Shown one piece after another: positions 24,219 through 33,370 of a stretch of 33,786 bases of DNA. Location: positions 1-33,786 of the forward strand of contig DJRQ01000031.1 of the NCBI GenBank assembly GCA_002440125.1, read 5' to 3'. Position 1 is the first letter of the stretch. Every line of letters starts with the position of its first letter. The notes beneath the pieces were generated by a model. The model was not told the origin of the DNA, ran no database searches, and worked only from the letters and a program-made list of their open reading frames with translations. Made by a program: the position numbers and the translations under genes. Origin of the DNA: Caryophanales bacterium UBA6356. Its GTDB lineage: Bacteria > Bacillota_I > Bacilli_A > RFN20 > CAG-826.

Positions 24219-26630
24219 TTATTTCTTTTCTTCTTCCGGTTTTTCTTCGTTTACGACATCCGGTTTCTTTTCTTCTTCCGGCTCTTTTCTCACCAAACGG
24301 ACGTTTAGAAGGTTGAAGGTGGTATCAACGGCTACCTTTTCATTCATCTCTTTGAAAAGGTCATACCCCTCGTTGACATAATCTTGGAGAGGATTTGTTT
24401 GAGCGTAGCTACGAAGAGAGATGCCTTCGCGAAGATGAGACATAGTATCGATATGGCCTTGCCAATTCTGGTCAATCGTATGAAGTGAGATCTGACGCTC
24501 TGCCATATCGGCGTCCGCGCTTGGCCAAGTCTTTCTCTTTTGGAGATAAGTATCGTAAAGAAGCTCGCCAAGATCTTCGCCAGCCTCTTCGAAAGGCGCG
24601 CCGTCATAAGCGGAGGCGTTAATCGAACCTGCAGGCAAGAAACGAGGCTCTACAATCTTCTTTAAGGCCTCGCCACTAATAATGCCCTCGGCATTGGAAT
24701 CATCGATAGCCTTCTTGGCTAAATAAAGGCCCGTCGTTTTGAAGAAATCATGAATGAGATCCACGATATCGCTGGCCATTAAGATGGCGTCACGTTTTTT
24801 GTAAATGATGTCTCTTTGCTTCGCTAAGACATCGTCGTAGTCCTTTAAGTTCTTTCGAATATCAAAGTTCCTTCCTTCGATTTGTTTTTGAGCATTGGTA
24901 ACGGCATTGGTGAGCATGCGGTTCTCGTAAGCTTCGTCTTCCAAGGATTCGGTGAACATTTTGCGAAGGTTTTCGGGCGCGAATCTTCTCATAAGATCGT
25001 CGTCGAAGGAAATGAAGAAACGCGAATAGCCAGGATCGCCTTGACGTCCGCTACGGCCGCGGAGCTGGTTATCAATGCGGCGGGATTCATGCCTTTCCGT
25101 GCCAAAGACGCAAAGGCCGCCAAGCTCGCGAACGCCTTCGCCGAGTTTAATATCCGTGCCACGTCCAGCCATGTTTGTCGCTAGAGTCACGGCGCCTTTT
25201 TCGCCGGCATGAGAGATGATTTCCGCTTCACGGGCTTGGTTTTTCGCATTTAATACTTCATGAGGAATACCCGCTTTCGTAAGAAGAGCGCTAATCTCTT
25301 CGTTCGATTCAACGCTCACCGTACCAATAAGAATCGGCTGGCCTTTCTCATGACGTTCTTTGACGGCCTTTACCAGTGCGTTTAACTTCGCTTCGTGGGT
25401 GCCGAAAATCAAATCGGTATCGTCGATACGTTGAACAGGTCTATTAGTTGGAATGCAAACGACTTTCATGTTATAAATCGTCGCAAATTCCTCTTCTTCG
25501 GTTTTAGCAGTACCCGTCATACCGGAAAGCTTCGTGTAAAGACGGAAGAAGTTCTGATAAGTAATGGTTGCAAGAACGACCGTCTCTTGTTTAATTTCAA
25601 CGCCTTCCTTTGCTTGGATAGCTTGTTGAAGACCGTCGTTATATTCACGCCCAGGCATCACACGGCCGGTGAATTGATCGATAAGTTGAATTTGACGATT
25701 CTTATCCACCATGTACTCGACATCGCGCGACATGATGTAGTTGGCTTTAAGAGCTTGGTGAATGCGGTGAATGAGATCTTCGTTTTCGGGATCATAAAGG
25801 TTCTTAATGCCGAACATTTGTTCCGCTTTTTCGTTGCCAGAGTCGGTTAAAGAGGCCGCTTTGTCTTTGACATCAATCGTAAAATCCACGTCTTTCTTAA
25901 GATATTTAACAAAGCGATCGGCAACCAAATATTGCGATGCGAGGCTTCTTTGTCCACCGGAAATGATAAGAGGCGTTCTAGATTCATCGATAAGGATGGA
26001 GTCCGCTTCGTCGACGATCGCAAAATTTAAACCACGAAGGACACGTCCCTCGAGATTTGGGGCCATATTGTCTCTTAAATAGTCAAAACCGAGTTCGGAG
26101 TTCGTGGTGTAAGTAATGTCGCAAGCGTAAGCGGCACGCTTCTCGGCGGCGTTTTTGGAAGCAAGATTCACGCCAACAGTTAAGCCGAGCCAACGATAAA
26201 TCTGCCCCATCCATTCAGCATCACGGGAAGCAAGGTATTCGTTAACGGTAACAACGTGGACGCCCTTCCCGCTTAAGGCGTTCAAATAGACGGCCATAGT
26301 CGCGGTGAGAGTCTTTCCTTCGCCCGTTTTCATTTCAGCAACATCGCCATTGTTCAAGACGAGAGAACCGACAATCTGAACTTTGAAAGGCTTCTGATGG
26401 AGGACGCGCCAAGCCGCTTCGCGGGCTACCGCAAAAGCTTCGTACTTGATGCTATCAAGCGTTGCGCCTTCTTGAATCTTCTTTTTGAATTCAACGGTTT
26501 TCGCTTTTAATTCATCATCCGTTAATTTGCTCATGGCTTCGTCATAGGCCATGACTTGTTCCGCTTCTCTCTCGTAACGATTAAGTTCGCGACGTTCAAG
26601 ATGGAAAATCTTTTCAATAATGTTTGCCAC
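24219..26630 (-). CDS. secA: Protein translocase ATPase SecA
   Basis: SecA is the motor that drives preproteins through SecYEG. It has 803 residues and starts at GTG (26630), with AGGAG nine bases upstream. Walker A is MKTGEGKT (100-107), the DEAD-type motif is VDEADSIL, and the nucleotide-binding domain 2 segment is GRSGRQGDPG. The helical scaffold and wing follow. The C-terminus ends in a highly charged Glu/Lys tail without the usual zinc-binding CXCX8CH segment that contacts SecB and lipids. Many Firmicutes have that segment; its absence fits a reduced genome without SecB. It heads the secA-prfB-uvrB-HAD operon from a promoter at 26658-26686. Confidence 0.97.
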   Translation of the reverse strand: MANIIEKIFHLERRELNRYEREAEQVMAYDEAMSKLTDDELKAKTVEFKKKIQEGATLDSIKYEAFAVAREAAWRVLHQKPFKVQIVGSLVLNNGDVAEMKTGEGKTLTATMAVYLNALSGKGVHVVTVNEYLASRDAEWMGQIYRWLGLTVGVNLASKNAAEKRAAYACDITYTTNSELGFDYLRDNMAPNLEGRVLRGLNFAIVDEADSILIDESRTPLIISGGQRSLASQYLVADRFVKYLKKDVDFTIDVKDKAASLTDSGNEKAEQMFGIKNLYDPENEDLIHRIHQALKANYIMSRDVEYMVDKNRQIQLIDQFTGRVMPGREYNDGLQQAIQAKEGVEIKQETVVLATITYQNFFRLYTKLSGMTGTAKTEEEEFATIYNMKVVCIPTNRPVQRIDDTDLIFGTHEAKLNALVKAVKERHEKGQPILIGTVSVESNEEISALLTKAGIPHEVLNAKNQAREAEIISHAGEKGAVTLATNMAGRGTDIKLGEGVRELGGLCVFGTERHESRRIDNQLRGRSGRQGDPGYSRFFISFDDDLMRRFAPENLRKMFTESLEDEAYENRMLTNAVTNAQKQIEGRNFDIRKNLKDYDDVLAKQRDIIYKKRDAILMASDIVDLIHDFFKTTGLYLAKKAIDDSNAEGIISGEALKKIVEPRFLPAGSINASAYDGAPFEEAGEDLGELLYDTYLQKRKTWPSADADMAERQISLHTIDQNWQGHIDTMSHLREGISLRSYAQTNPLQDYVNEGYDLFKEMNEKVAVDTTFNLLNVRLVRKEPEEEKKPDVVNEEKPEEEKK

Positions 26631-26657
26631 TGTTCGCTCCTAAAAATACGCTTAAAA

Positions 26658-26686
26658 ATGATACCATTACCATAAATGGTAAGCAA
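26658..26686 (-). promoter_or_regulatory. secA operon promoter with internal palindrome
   Basis: Minus-strand TTGCTT (26681-26686), exactly 17 bases, then TATCAT (26658-26663) with an upstream TGG. The spacer contains the perfect dyad TTACCAT-TT-ATGGTAA (26667-26682), which overlaps the edge of the -35. This is a good place for a repressor. Confidence 0.65.
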
Positions 26687-26696
26687 TCGAGGGAAA

Positions 26697-27404
26697 TCAC
26701 TCTCGTTTGTCCAAAGGAAGCCGCTTTCGAATGTCAGTCAAAAAGAAAGGGGTTTTGATTATGTTTTTTCGCTTTTTAATTTTTTTATTCTGCGTCTCGG
26801 CAAGAATAAGAAAACGTACTTTTCTGGCACCAGCCTCTTCGATTAACCGCATACACGCTTTCGCAGTGCTGCCGCTGGTTAAGATATCGTCGACAAATAA
26901 AACTTTCTTTCCCTTTAGAAAGACGCCTTCTTTGAGTTCTAATATGTCGCCGATCTTCTGCCGTTGTTGGAAATGTAAATCGCTTTGCTTGATATCCTTT
27001 GTTTTGGAAAGGGCCTCAACTAAAGGCAAACCAATTTCTCCAAAAATCTCCGTAACGTGATTGTAGCCCCTCCGAAGATTATGGCTATTGGCACTTGGCG
27101 CCGGGACAAGGACATAGTCCCAATATAAAAGACGAAGTACGATTTTATAATGGCAAAGGAAAACGCTCTTGAGTTCATAGTCCCCACAACCTTTGAAATC
27201 ATAAATGAGTTTGCGAAGCATTTCGTTATAGGGATAAAGGCAAAACCCCTTCCACTTTCCAAGCGTTCTTTTCCGTAATTTCGGATTCATTTTATGAAAG
27301 CATTTAGAACAAATCGGATAAGCAGAAAGAATCGAAGGAATGGTATCGGACACCATCGGTTTAAGGCAGCATTTACAAAGAGCGGTTACATTCTCTGATT
27401 TCAT
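26697..27404 (-). CDS. comFC: ComFC-family phosphoribosyltransferase-like protein
   Basis: ComFC is needed for DNA uptake during natural transformation in several bacteria. The 235-residue product begins at the ATG at 27404, preceded by AAGGAG six bases upstream. It has an N-terminal zinc finger with Cys10, Cys13, Cys32 and Cys35, then a double-stranded part with the PAPSANSHNLRRGYN segment, then the type I phosphoribosyltransferase PRPP loop VLFVDDILTSGSTA. Its start lies inside the end of comFA (32-base overlap), so the pair is coupled. This is the usual comFA-comFC order. No terminator is visible between it and the secA promoter. Confidence 0.92.
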   Translation of the reverse strand: MKSENVTALCKCCLKPMVSDTIPSILSAYPICSKCFHKMNPKLRKRTLGKWKGFCLYPYNEMLRKLIYDFKGCGDYELKSVFLCHYKIVLRLLYWDYVLVPAPSANSHNLRRGYNHVTEIFGEIGLPLVEALSKTKDIKQSDLHFQQRQKIGDILELKEGVFLKGKKVLFVDDILTSGSTAKACMRLIEEAGARKVRFLILAETQNKKIKKRKNIIKTPFFLTDIRKRLPLDKRE

Positions 27405-28518
27405 GAATAGCTCCTTCGATGCTTTTAGTGCTCCTTGAAGCAAAGAAATAGACATCTCCATCGGGGGCATCTTTTTTGCGTCCCGCCCGACCTGCGATCT
27501 GGATGAGCGTCGCCTCATCATAGATACTCTCAAAGTCCGCATGATAGATAAGAACCTGAAGATTTTTCACAGTTACTCCCCTTTCTAAAACGCTAGTGGC
27601 GACCAGATAATCGAGTTTTCCATTCTTGATGCTCTTTAGCTTTTCTTCCCGTCCTTCCACTTTCGAATGTAAAAGATCGCCTTTTCTTAGAAAGACTCTT
27701 AATCGAGCAAATAATGTTTCGGCCTCCGCTATAGTCGGGGCAAAAACAAAAACCGGCTTCTTTTCTTTTCGATACCTTTTTAATAAGAAAAGGAGTTTAA
27801 AAAATTGAAACGTCAATGGTACTTTAATAACCTTAGGAACAGGGATTGGCTTCTTATGGAAACGTGTTTTTAATTCCAGAATATCATGTCCTTCTTTTTG
27901 GTATTCGCTAAGGATTTTCTGACTTGGCGTCGCGCTCATCAAAAGAGAGTGTCCAACAAGTGAATTTTTGAAAAATCCATGCAAAACGTCGTTGCATTTA
28001 TATGGGAACGCATCAATTTCATCCATTACAATAAGGTCAAAATAAGCAGGGTAACGATAGAGTTGGTGGGTCGTTAATATGACGATATCTCCTTCCAATT
28101 CTTCATGGTGCCCACCGAACACCGCCACCACTTTATTGCCTTGAAACGCTTCTTTTAAACGATAATAGATTTCAAGAACGACATCTCTTCTAGGAAGAGC
28201 AAAAGCAACGCGTCCCCCATGGCTTACGGCATAAGCAATGACCCCATAGGAGATTTCGGTTTTTCCAGAACCGCAAACGGCATAAATCAAAGTGTCTATC
28301 CCTTTCTGGTAGTTCTCGATGACTTTCCTAGAGATTGCCGTTTGCTCCTTAGATAATTGAAAAGGCAAGTAATAGCTCGCCTTCTTTTTTACCCTAGGAG
28401 TCTTTGTCACTTCCTTTCCATAATAAGACACGCAAGCGCGACAATAGAAAGAGCCATCCTTCTTTCTTCCGATAAGTCGAGGATCCTTGTTGCCACATCT
28501 TTTACACACGAATACCAA
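27373..28518 (-). CDS. comFA: ComFA-like DNA translocase/helicase
   Basis: A DEAD-type ATPase thought to help pull single-stranded DNA into the cell during transformation. With a TTG start at 28518 it has 381 residues. GAGGTGGGG lies at the right distance; a TTG at 28548 is also open but lacks such a site. A four-cysteine zinc finger (Cys5, Cys8, Cys26, Cys29) comes first, then Walker A AVCGSGKTE (about 80-88), Walker B MDEIDAF, the SATPS motif, and the C-terminal helicase motifs LERGVTVKNL and QIAGRAGRKKDAPDG. It is a little shorter than Bacillus ComFA. It lies in one orientation after ligA, which suggests a single pcrA-ligA-comFA-comFC unit. Confidence 0.9.
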   Translation of the reverse strand: MVFVCKRCGNKDPRLIGRKKDGSFYCRACVSYYGKEVTKTPRVKKKASYYLPFQLSKEQTAISRKVIENYQKGIDTLIYAVCGSGKTEISYGVIAYAVSHGGRVAFALPRRDVVLEIYYRLKEAFQGNKVVAVFGGHHEELEGDIVILTTHQLYRYPAYFDLIVMDEIDAFPYKCNDVLHGFFKNSLVGHSLLMSATPSQKILSEYQKEGHDILELKTRFHKKPIPVPKVIKVPLTFQFFKLLFLLKRYRKEKKPVFVFAPTIAEAETLFARLRVFLRKGDLLHSKVEGREEKLKSIKNGKLDYLVATSVLERGVTVKNLQVLIYHADFESIYDEATLIQIAGRAGRKKDAPDGDVYFFASRSTKSIEGAIHEIRECNRSL

Positions 28519-28571
28519 AAACCCCACCTCACTTAGAGATAGGGTCAAAAAGAAATTTTTGAATCGCTTTT

Positions 28572-30581
28572 TTATAAGCCGGTCTTGCTTAAGTGATTAA
28601 GGGCCGTCTCTTCGTCGATGACTTGGATGCCTAATTCATTCGCCTTTTGCAATTTGGAACCGGCTCCAGGACCAGCAATAACAAGATCGGTTTTCTTCGA
28701 AACGCTTCCTGCGCATTTGGCACCAATGCCTTCGAGAATGTCTGTCATTTCTTCGCGAGAGTATTTGGTTAAAGTTCCCGTTAAAACGATGGTCTTCCCG
28801 TAGAAAAAGCTATTCACATCGATGGTATCTTTCCCTAGGTAGCTCATATTGACGCCGAGTTCTTTAAGCTCGTTAATCTCTTCAATCTTCTTAGGATCTT
28901 CGAAAAAAGAACGAATGGAGGAGGCCGCTACCGGACCCACGTCCTCGATTTTCAAAAGTTCCTCCTCTTTGGTTTCCATTAGTGCGTCAAGGGTTTTGAA
29001 ACGCTTGGCCAAAACCTTCGCCATCTTTTCCCCGACCTCTTTGATGCCTAAGCCGAATAAAAGGCGTTCCAAAGATTGCTTTTTGCTCGCTTCAATGCCG
29101 TCAAGAAGCATATTCATCGAACGGTCGCTCCAACCATCAAGCGCTTTGATTTCGGAAGCGTGATCGCTGAGCTTATAGATATCTGGAATATCGTGCAAGA
29201 AACCTTCGGCAAAGAATTCCTCGACTACATTCGGGCCCATCGTATCTATATCCATAGCATTGCGAGAAGCAAAATGTATCATGCCTTCGATTTTTCGCGA
29301 ATCGCAGTCTGGGTTTAAGCAATAATGAAGGCCTTTAACTTTGCTAAGAGGATGGCCGCACACAGGGCAGTTCAATGGCATAACCCAAGGACGTTCCGAT
29401 CCATCCCGTCTAGAAATAACGGGCCCAGTTACCTCTGGAATGACGTCAGCCGCTTTATGAAGAGAGACAATGTCACCGATCATAAGTCCTTTTTCTTCAA
29501 TGAAGTCTTCGTTATTTAAGGTCGCTCTTTGCACAGTGCTTCCAGCTACTCGAACAGGCTCTAGAATAGCGTTTGGAGTCACGCGTCCCGTTCTCCCAAT
29601 GGTAAGAACAATATCCAAAAGTTTCGTCGTAACTTCCTCTGGCGGAAACTTATATGCAATAGCCCATTTGGGCTCCTTAGCCGTATATCCCAAAACATCA
29701 TAATCGTCGATGTTATCAACTTTAATAACAAGACCATCGATGTCATAGTCCAAAGAAGGACGTTTTTTGGCATAATCGCCCATATAGACCAAAATGTCGT
29801 CGATGTTATGAAGCAATCGCCGCTCACGGTTTGTACGGAACCCAAGAGAATCCAAGAAAGAAAGAGCTTCATGGTGCTTATGAATGCCAAGTTCTCGAGC
29901 ATTCACAAGATAATACCAAAATGCGTCAAGCTTCCTCGAAGCGGCTACCTTCGGATCGAGATTCCGAATTGCGCCAGCTGCCGCGTTTCGGCAATTAGCG
30001 AATTCCGGCTCGCCCGCCAAACGCCGCTCACGATTGCAGTTTTCCAAAGAAGACTTCGGCATATAAACTTCGCCACGCACTTCGAAAGAACGTCGCTCAT
30101 TCACGCGAAGAGGAATCGAGCCAATCGTTTTGACATTAGCCGTGACATCTTCTCCCATCACGCCATCGCCTCTTGTAACGGCATATTGAAGCTCACCGCC
30201 TTCATAGATTAAAGACATGCCGAGACCATCGATTTTCACTTCGCCAACATAATCCACTTGGGGTTTATTTAAGCTTAAGCGGACTTTCCTTTCCCAGGCG
30301 GACATTTCGTCTTCGTTATAAACGTTTCCAAGCGAAAGCATGAGCCTTTTGTGGGGGATTTTTTTAAATTCGCTTTGAGCTTGCCCACCTACTCGGACCG
30401 TTGGAGAATTCTTGCTCTTCAGTTGTGGGTATTCGTTTTCGAGCATTTTCAGCTCGTTCATAAGCCGATCGAACTCGGCATCCGAAACGCTCGATTGGTT
30501 AAGAACGTAGTACTCGTAGTTATAGCGATCAAGAAGTTTCGTTAGCTCCTCAACCCTCTTAGAGGCTTCGATAACGTTCAT
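28572..30581 (-). CDS. ligA: NAD+-dependent DNA ligase
   Basis: LigA seals nicks in replication and repair with NAD+ as cofactor. It has 669 residues. In order: the NAD-binding Ia domain (YYVLNQSSVSDAEFDRL), the adenylation motif with nucleophile Lys116 (VKIDGLG), an OB fold, a Cys4 zinc finger (CPVC...CLNPDC, about 405-426), helix-hairpin-helix repeats (GIKEVGEKMAKVLAKRF, KIEDVGPVAASSI), and a C-terminal BRCT domain (GKTIVLTGTLTKYSREE). The ATG overlaps the pcrA stop as ATGA, with AAGGAGG upstream. pcrA-ligA is a conserved Firmicutes pair. LigA consumes the NAD+ made by the NadE encoded at the other end of the window. Confidence 0.97.
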   Translation of the reverse strand: MNVIEASKRVEELTKLLDRYNYEYYVLNQSSVSDAEFDRLMNELKMLENEYPQLKSKNSPTVRVGGQAQSEFKKIPHKRLMLSLGNVYNEDEMSAWERKVRLSLNKPQVDYVGEVKIDGLGMSLIYEGGELQYAVTRGDGVMGEDVTANVKTIGSIPLRVNERRSFEVRGEVYMPKSSLENCNRERRLAGEPEFANCRNAAAGAIRNLDPKVAASRKLDAFWYYLVNARELGIHKHHEALSFLDSLGFRTNRERRLLHNIDDILVYMGDYAKKRPSLDYDIDGLVIKVDNIDDYDVLGYTAKEPKWAIAYKFPPEEVTTKLLDIVLTIGRTGRVTPNAILEPVRVAGSTVQRATLNNEDFIEEKGLMIGDIVSLHKAADVIPEVTGPVISRRDGSERPWVMPLNCPVCGHPLSKVKGLHYCLNPDCDSRKIEGMIHFASRNAMDIDTMGPNVVEEFFAEGFLHDIPDIYKLSDHASEIKALDGWSDRSMNMLLDGIEASKKQSLERLLFGLGIKEVGEKMAKVLAKRFKTLDALMETKEEELLKIEDVGPVAASSIRSFFEDPKKIEEINELKELGVNMSYLGKDTIDVNSFFYGKTIVLTGTLTKYSREEMTDILEGIGAKCAGSVSKKTDLVIAGPGAGSKLQKANELGIQVIDEETALNHLSKTGL

Positions 30582-32875
30582 GCCACTCCTCCTTTTCGAT
30601 GAATGCGAGTAATCATGGGATGCGTGCTAAGCAAAGTCTTTTTGCCACACGTATCAAAATTGACGACGATAATATTTTTATCAGGGACTCCGACGACATC
30701 GCCTTCGCCAAACTTTTCGTGGTGAACGCGGTCTCCTACCATCCAATCCGTAATGCCATTCGTAAGGGGTTTCGTGTAGGTTTCCTGAGGTTTATTCGGC
30801 GCTTTTTTTTCATCCTCAAAGGGATCAAAAGCCTTCCCGTCGTTAAAGAAAGAATCGTCGTTCTTTTTGCCATAAGCGAAGGACGGCTTCCAAGAAGGAC
30901 GAGAATAGTAACCTTCGCCGACTGGCAAAGAAAGGCCGGCTTCTTTGAAGAACATGGATGGGGTCGCTGAACTATCGGTGGCGAAACTATAGCCGCTATT
31001 GCAAGAAACGAAGAGTTTCTTCTTGGCTCTTGTAAAGGCAACGTAGGCCAAGCGTCTTTCTTCCTCTTCGCCATCTTTGCCACTCTCGTCCATGCTTCTT
31101 TGGCTAGGGAAAGAACCTTGGTTAAAGCAAATGAGGAAGACGTAGTCGAATTCCAATCCTTTAGCAACGTGTATCGTCATCAAAGAGACGTAATTGCCAT
31201 CGTTGATATCGTCTTGACCGGACAATAAAGCTACGTTTTGGAGATATTCTTCAAAAGTGCTATCGGGGTTATCGCTAATATAGTTGGTGATATCATCGAA
31301 CAACGCGTTAACGTTTGATACTCGGTCTTCTTCGGGGTCTTCTTCTTCGGTGATGTAATCGAAATAGCCAAGACGCTCGGCCATTTTACGGAGAGTGCTG
31401 CTATAAATTTCCACATTTTCGCGAAGATCGTTTTTCGTCTCTTCGAGAATGCCGATGAATTCTTTGGCGGCATTGATAACGCGCGATGGGAGAGCACTTT
31501 CAAGATTTCCTTTAGTGACTTGTTTTAAATACTCGTATTCGCAAAGATTGTTTGCTTTCGAGTTTTGGCGAATGCGGTCGATGCTGGATGCTCCAATACC
31601 GCGAGAAGGAACGTTGATGACACGCTCAAAAGCGATATTATCCAAAGGGTTCACCAACAAAGTGAAATAAGCGAGCATATCTTTTACTTCCATACGTTCA
31701 TAGAAGCGAAGCCCACCATAAATGCGGTAAGGAATACGACGGTTCTTCAAAGCCATTTCAAAAGAGCGCGTCATATAGGAAGAGCGATAGAGTATAGCAA
31801 TGTTCCGGTAATTCGGCTCACCGTTGGCATCTTTATTCTGATTGGCAATATCGTATATGCGTTTTGCCACCCAAGCGGCTTCATCTTCGCTTTTAGGCTG
31901 GCAATTCGTGACGATGTCTTCTCCATCAAGACCGTTCGTATAAAGGTCTTTAGCAACCCTCTTCTTGTTATAAGCGATGAGCTTGTTAGCGGCTGCAAGG
32001 ATCTTTTTTGTGGAACGATAGTTCTCATTGAGAATGATAGTCTTGGCACCGGGATAGGTTTTGTCGAAATTCAAGATAAGAGATTGATTCGCACCCCGCC
32101 AAGTGTAAATAGTCTGATCGGGATCGCCCACGACATAAACGCTGGTATCGGGTTTTGTAAGAAGACGCATCAAACGAAACTGAACATCGTTCGTATCCTG
32201 AAACTCATCGACCAAAATATGGTCAAAGCGGCCTGCCCATTTCGCTCGGATATCCGGTCTATTTTCAAGAATTCGAATGGTGTAAAGCAAAAGGTCATCA
32301 AAATCGAGAGCATTACAAGCGGCTTTCGCTTGCTCGTACATCAAATAAAATTCAACAAACTTCTTTTCATCTTTAAAGCTTTCTTTCGAAATATTGATGT
32401 TTTCCGGGTAAATCCCGCGTGTTTTTTGAGAATTCACATAACGCGAGGCCTCTTTCGTGAAGGGGTCCTTCTTTTTGTATCCGAGTTCTGAAGCGACGTT
32501 TCCAAAGAGTTGCTTTTGATCATCCTCATCAAAGATCGTGAAGCCGGGAGGGTAGGAAAACGCTTTATGTTCTTCCCTTAAGAATCGAGCGCAAAAAGAA
32601 TGGAATGTTGAAATCGAAAGGATGGGCATCCTTCCTAAAATATCAAACACAAGTTTTGAAGCGCGTTGCTTCATTTCGTTGGCGACTTTGTTCGTGAAAG
32701 CGATAGCTAAAATCCTCGAGGGATCCACTTTCATATCGCTAATGAGATAAGAAATACGATAGGTTAAAACCCTCGTTTTTCCACTTCCCGCACCAGCGAC
32801 GATACGGACAAATTGAGAATGCGTTGTAACAGCCTCAAGCTGTCTTTCATTAAGTAGTGATTCGTAGTTTGGCAT
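30578..32875 (-). CDS. pcrA: ATP-dependent DNA helicase PcrA/UvrD
   Basis: An SF1A 3'-5' helicase used in repair, RecA removal and rolling-circle replication. It has 765 residues. Motifs include the Q-motif LNERQLEAV, Walker A AGAGSGKT (27-34), Walker B VDEFQDTN, GDPDQTIYTWRGA, VSLMTIHVAKGLEFDYVF and the late motif RRLAYVAFTRAK. The C-terminus carries the PcrA-type Tudor-like fold (WMVGDRVHHEKFGEGDVV), which binds RNA polymerase in known PcrA proteins. It heads the pcrA-ligA-comFA-comFC unit. A TATCCT hexamer lies nine bases before the ATG and no good Shine-Dalgarno site is present; GGGG ends two bases before the ATG, too close. The promoter is therefore uncertain. Confidence 0.96.
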   Translation of the reverse strand: MPNYESLLNERQLEAVTTHSQFVRIVAGAGSGKTRVLTYRISYLISDMKVDPSRILAIAFTNKVANEMKQRASKLVFDILGRMPILSISTFHSFCARFLREEHKAFSYPPGFTIFDEDDQKQLFGNVASELGYKKKDPFTKEASRYVNSQKTRGIYPENINISKESFKDEKKFVEFYLMYEQAKAACNALDFDDLLLYTIRILENRPDIRAKWAGRFDHILVDEFQDTNDVQFRLMRLLTKPDTSVYVVGDPDQTIYTWRGANQSLILNFDKTYPGAKTIILNENYRSTKKILAAANKLIAYNKKRVAKDLYTNGLDGEDIVTNCQPKSEDEAAWVAKRIYDIANQNKDANGEPNYRNIAILYRSSYMTRSFEMALKNRRIPYRIYGGLRFYERMEVKDMLAYFTLLVNPLDNIAFERVINVPSRGIGASSIDRIRQNSKANNLCEYEYLKQVTKGNLESALPSRVINAAKEFIGILEETKNDLRENVEIYSSTLRKMAERLGYFDYITEEEDPEEDRVSNVNALFDDITNYISDNPDSTFEEYLQNVALLSGQDDINDGNYVSLMTIHVAKGLEFDYVFLICFNQGSFPSQRSMDESGKDGEEEERRLAYVAFTRAKKKLFVSCNSGYSFATDSSATPSMFFKEAGLSLPVGEGYYSRPSWKPSFAYGKKNDDSFFNDGKAFDPFEDEKKAPNKPQETYTKPLTNGITDWMVGDRVHHEKFGEGDVVGVPDKNIIVVNFDTCGKKTLLSTHPMITRIHRKGGVA

Positions 32876-32903
32876 AGCCCCATTAGGATAGCGCGAAACG
32901 GCC

Positions 32904-32929
32904 CTTCCTTCTATAGATATAGAAGAGGG
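32904..32929 (-). terminator. Hairpin between the zinc-ribbon gene and pcrA
   Basis: CTTCTATA (32908-32915) is perfectly complementary to TATAGAAG (32918-32925) across two bases. An outer CCCT/AGGG pair extends it with a two-base bulge. On the minus strand it lies about 45 bases after the zinc-ribbon gene, but no clear T-tract follows. It may be a weak terminator, or an operator near the pcrA promoter. Confidence 0.4.
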
Positions 32930-32973
32930 TTTTTAGGAATGGAGGGCAAACACCCGAAAACAACGCATTAAAA

Positions 32974-33291
32974 TCAAGGCCAAACACGAAAGCCAAACAC
33001 GACCGCCAAAATAATCAAGGGAATCAAAATGGAGATTGCCGCAACAACGCCTAGGCAAATCCAAGCGCCGCGTTTGGTTTCGCTTTGATCGCCACAAAGT
33101 ACATATACCAAAATAAGGCCAACGACACCAAAAAGGAGAACGAGAACGACCCCCTTCCAAACCGCTCCGTCATCGCGAGGAGGATAAACGGGTTTATAGA
33201 CAACTTCGGTCTGAGGAAGAAGCGAGGCTCCGCAATAAGGGCAAAACCTTGTTCCATCGCTAATTTCTTTTCCGCAATTTGGACAATACAT
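32974..33291 (-). CDS. Zinc-ribbon membrane protein
   Basis: A 105-residue protein. The N-terminus is a zinc_ribbon_2-type finger with Cys3, Cys6, Cys17 and Cys20 (YCPNCGKEI, FCPYCGASL). A short linker rich in Pro and Tyr follows, then two hydrophobic helices at about 44-65 and 76-100. No signal peptide is present, so the finger probably lies in the cytosol. Proteins of this layout are common in Firmicutes and have no assigned function. TATAAT at 33313-33318 gives a leader of about 15-20 bases with no strong Shine-Dalgarno sequence. It is divergent from the membrane gene at the window edge. Confidence 0.8.
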   Translation of the reverse strand: MYCPNCGKEISDGTRFCPYCGASLLPQTEVVYKPVYPPRDDGAVWKGVVLVLLFGVVGLILVYVLCGDQSETKRGAWICLGVVAAISILIPLIILAVVFGFRVWP

Positions 33292-33312
33292 TTTCTTTTA
33301 CAAACCACCAAT

Positions 33313-33318
33313 ATTATA
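33313..33318 (-). promoter_or_regulatory. -10 element of the zinc-ribbon gene
   Basis: A perfect TATAAT on the minus strand, 21 bases before the ATG. The -35 is not obvious. Confidence 0.5.
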
Positions 33319-33370
33319 GCCTTTGCCGATTGTTTGTTTGAATACGCACATTTTGTATATCACTAAAATC

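Noticed and set aside
31565..32491. 308-codon open frame on the plus strand opposite pcrA
   Set aside because: It lies wholly inside pcrA in antisense, has no recognisable family pattern and mirrors pcrA codon structure. The same holds for long antisense frames opposite uvrB (22039-22635), nrdD and folD.
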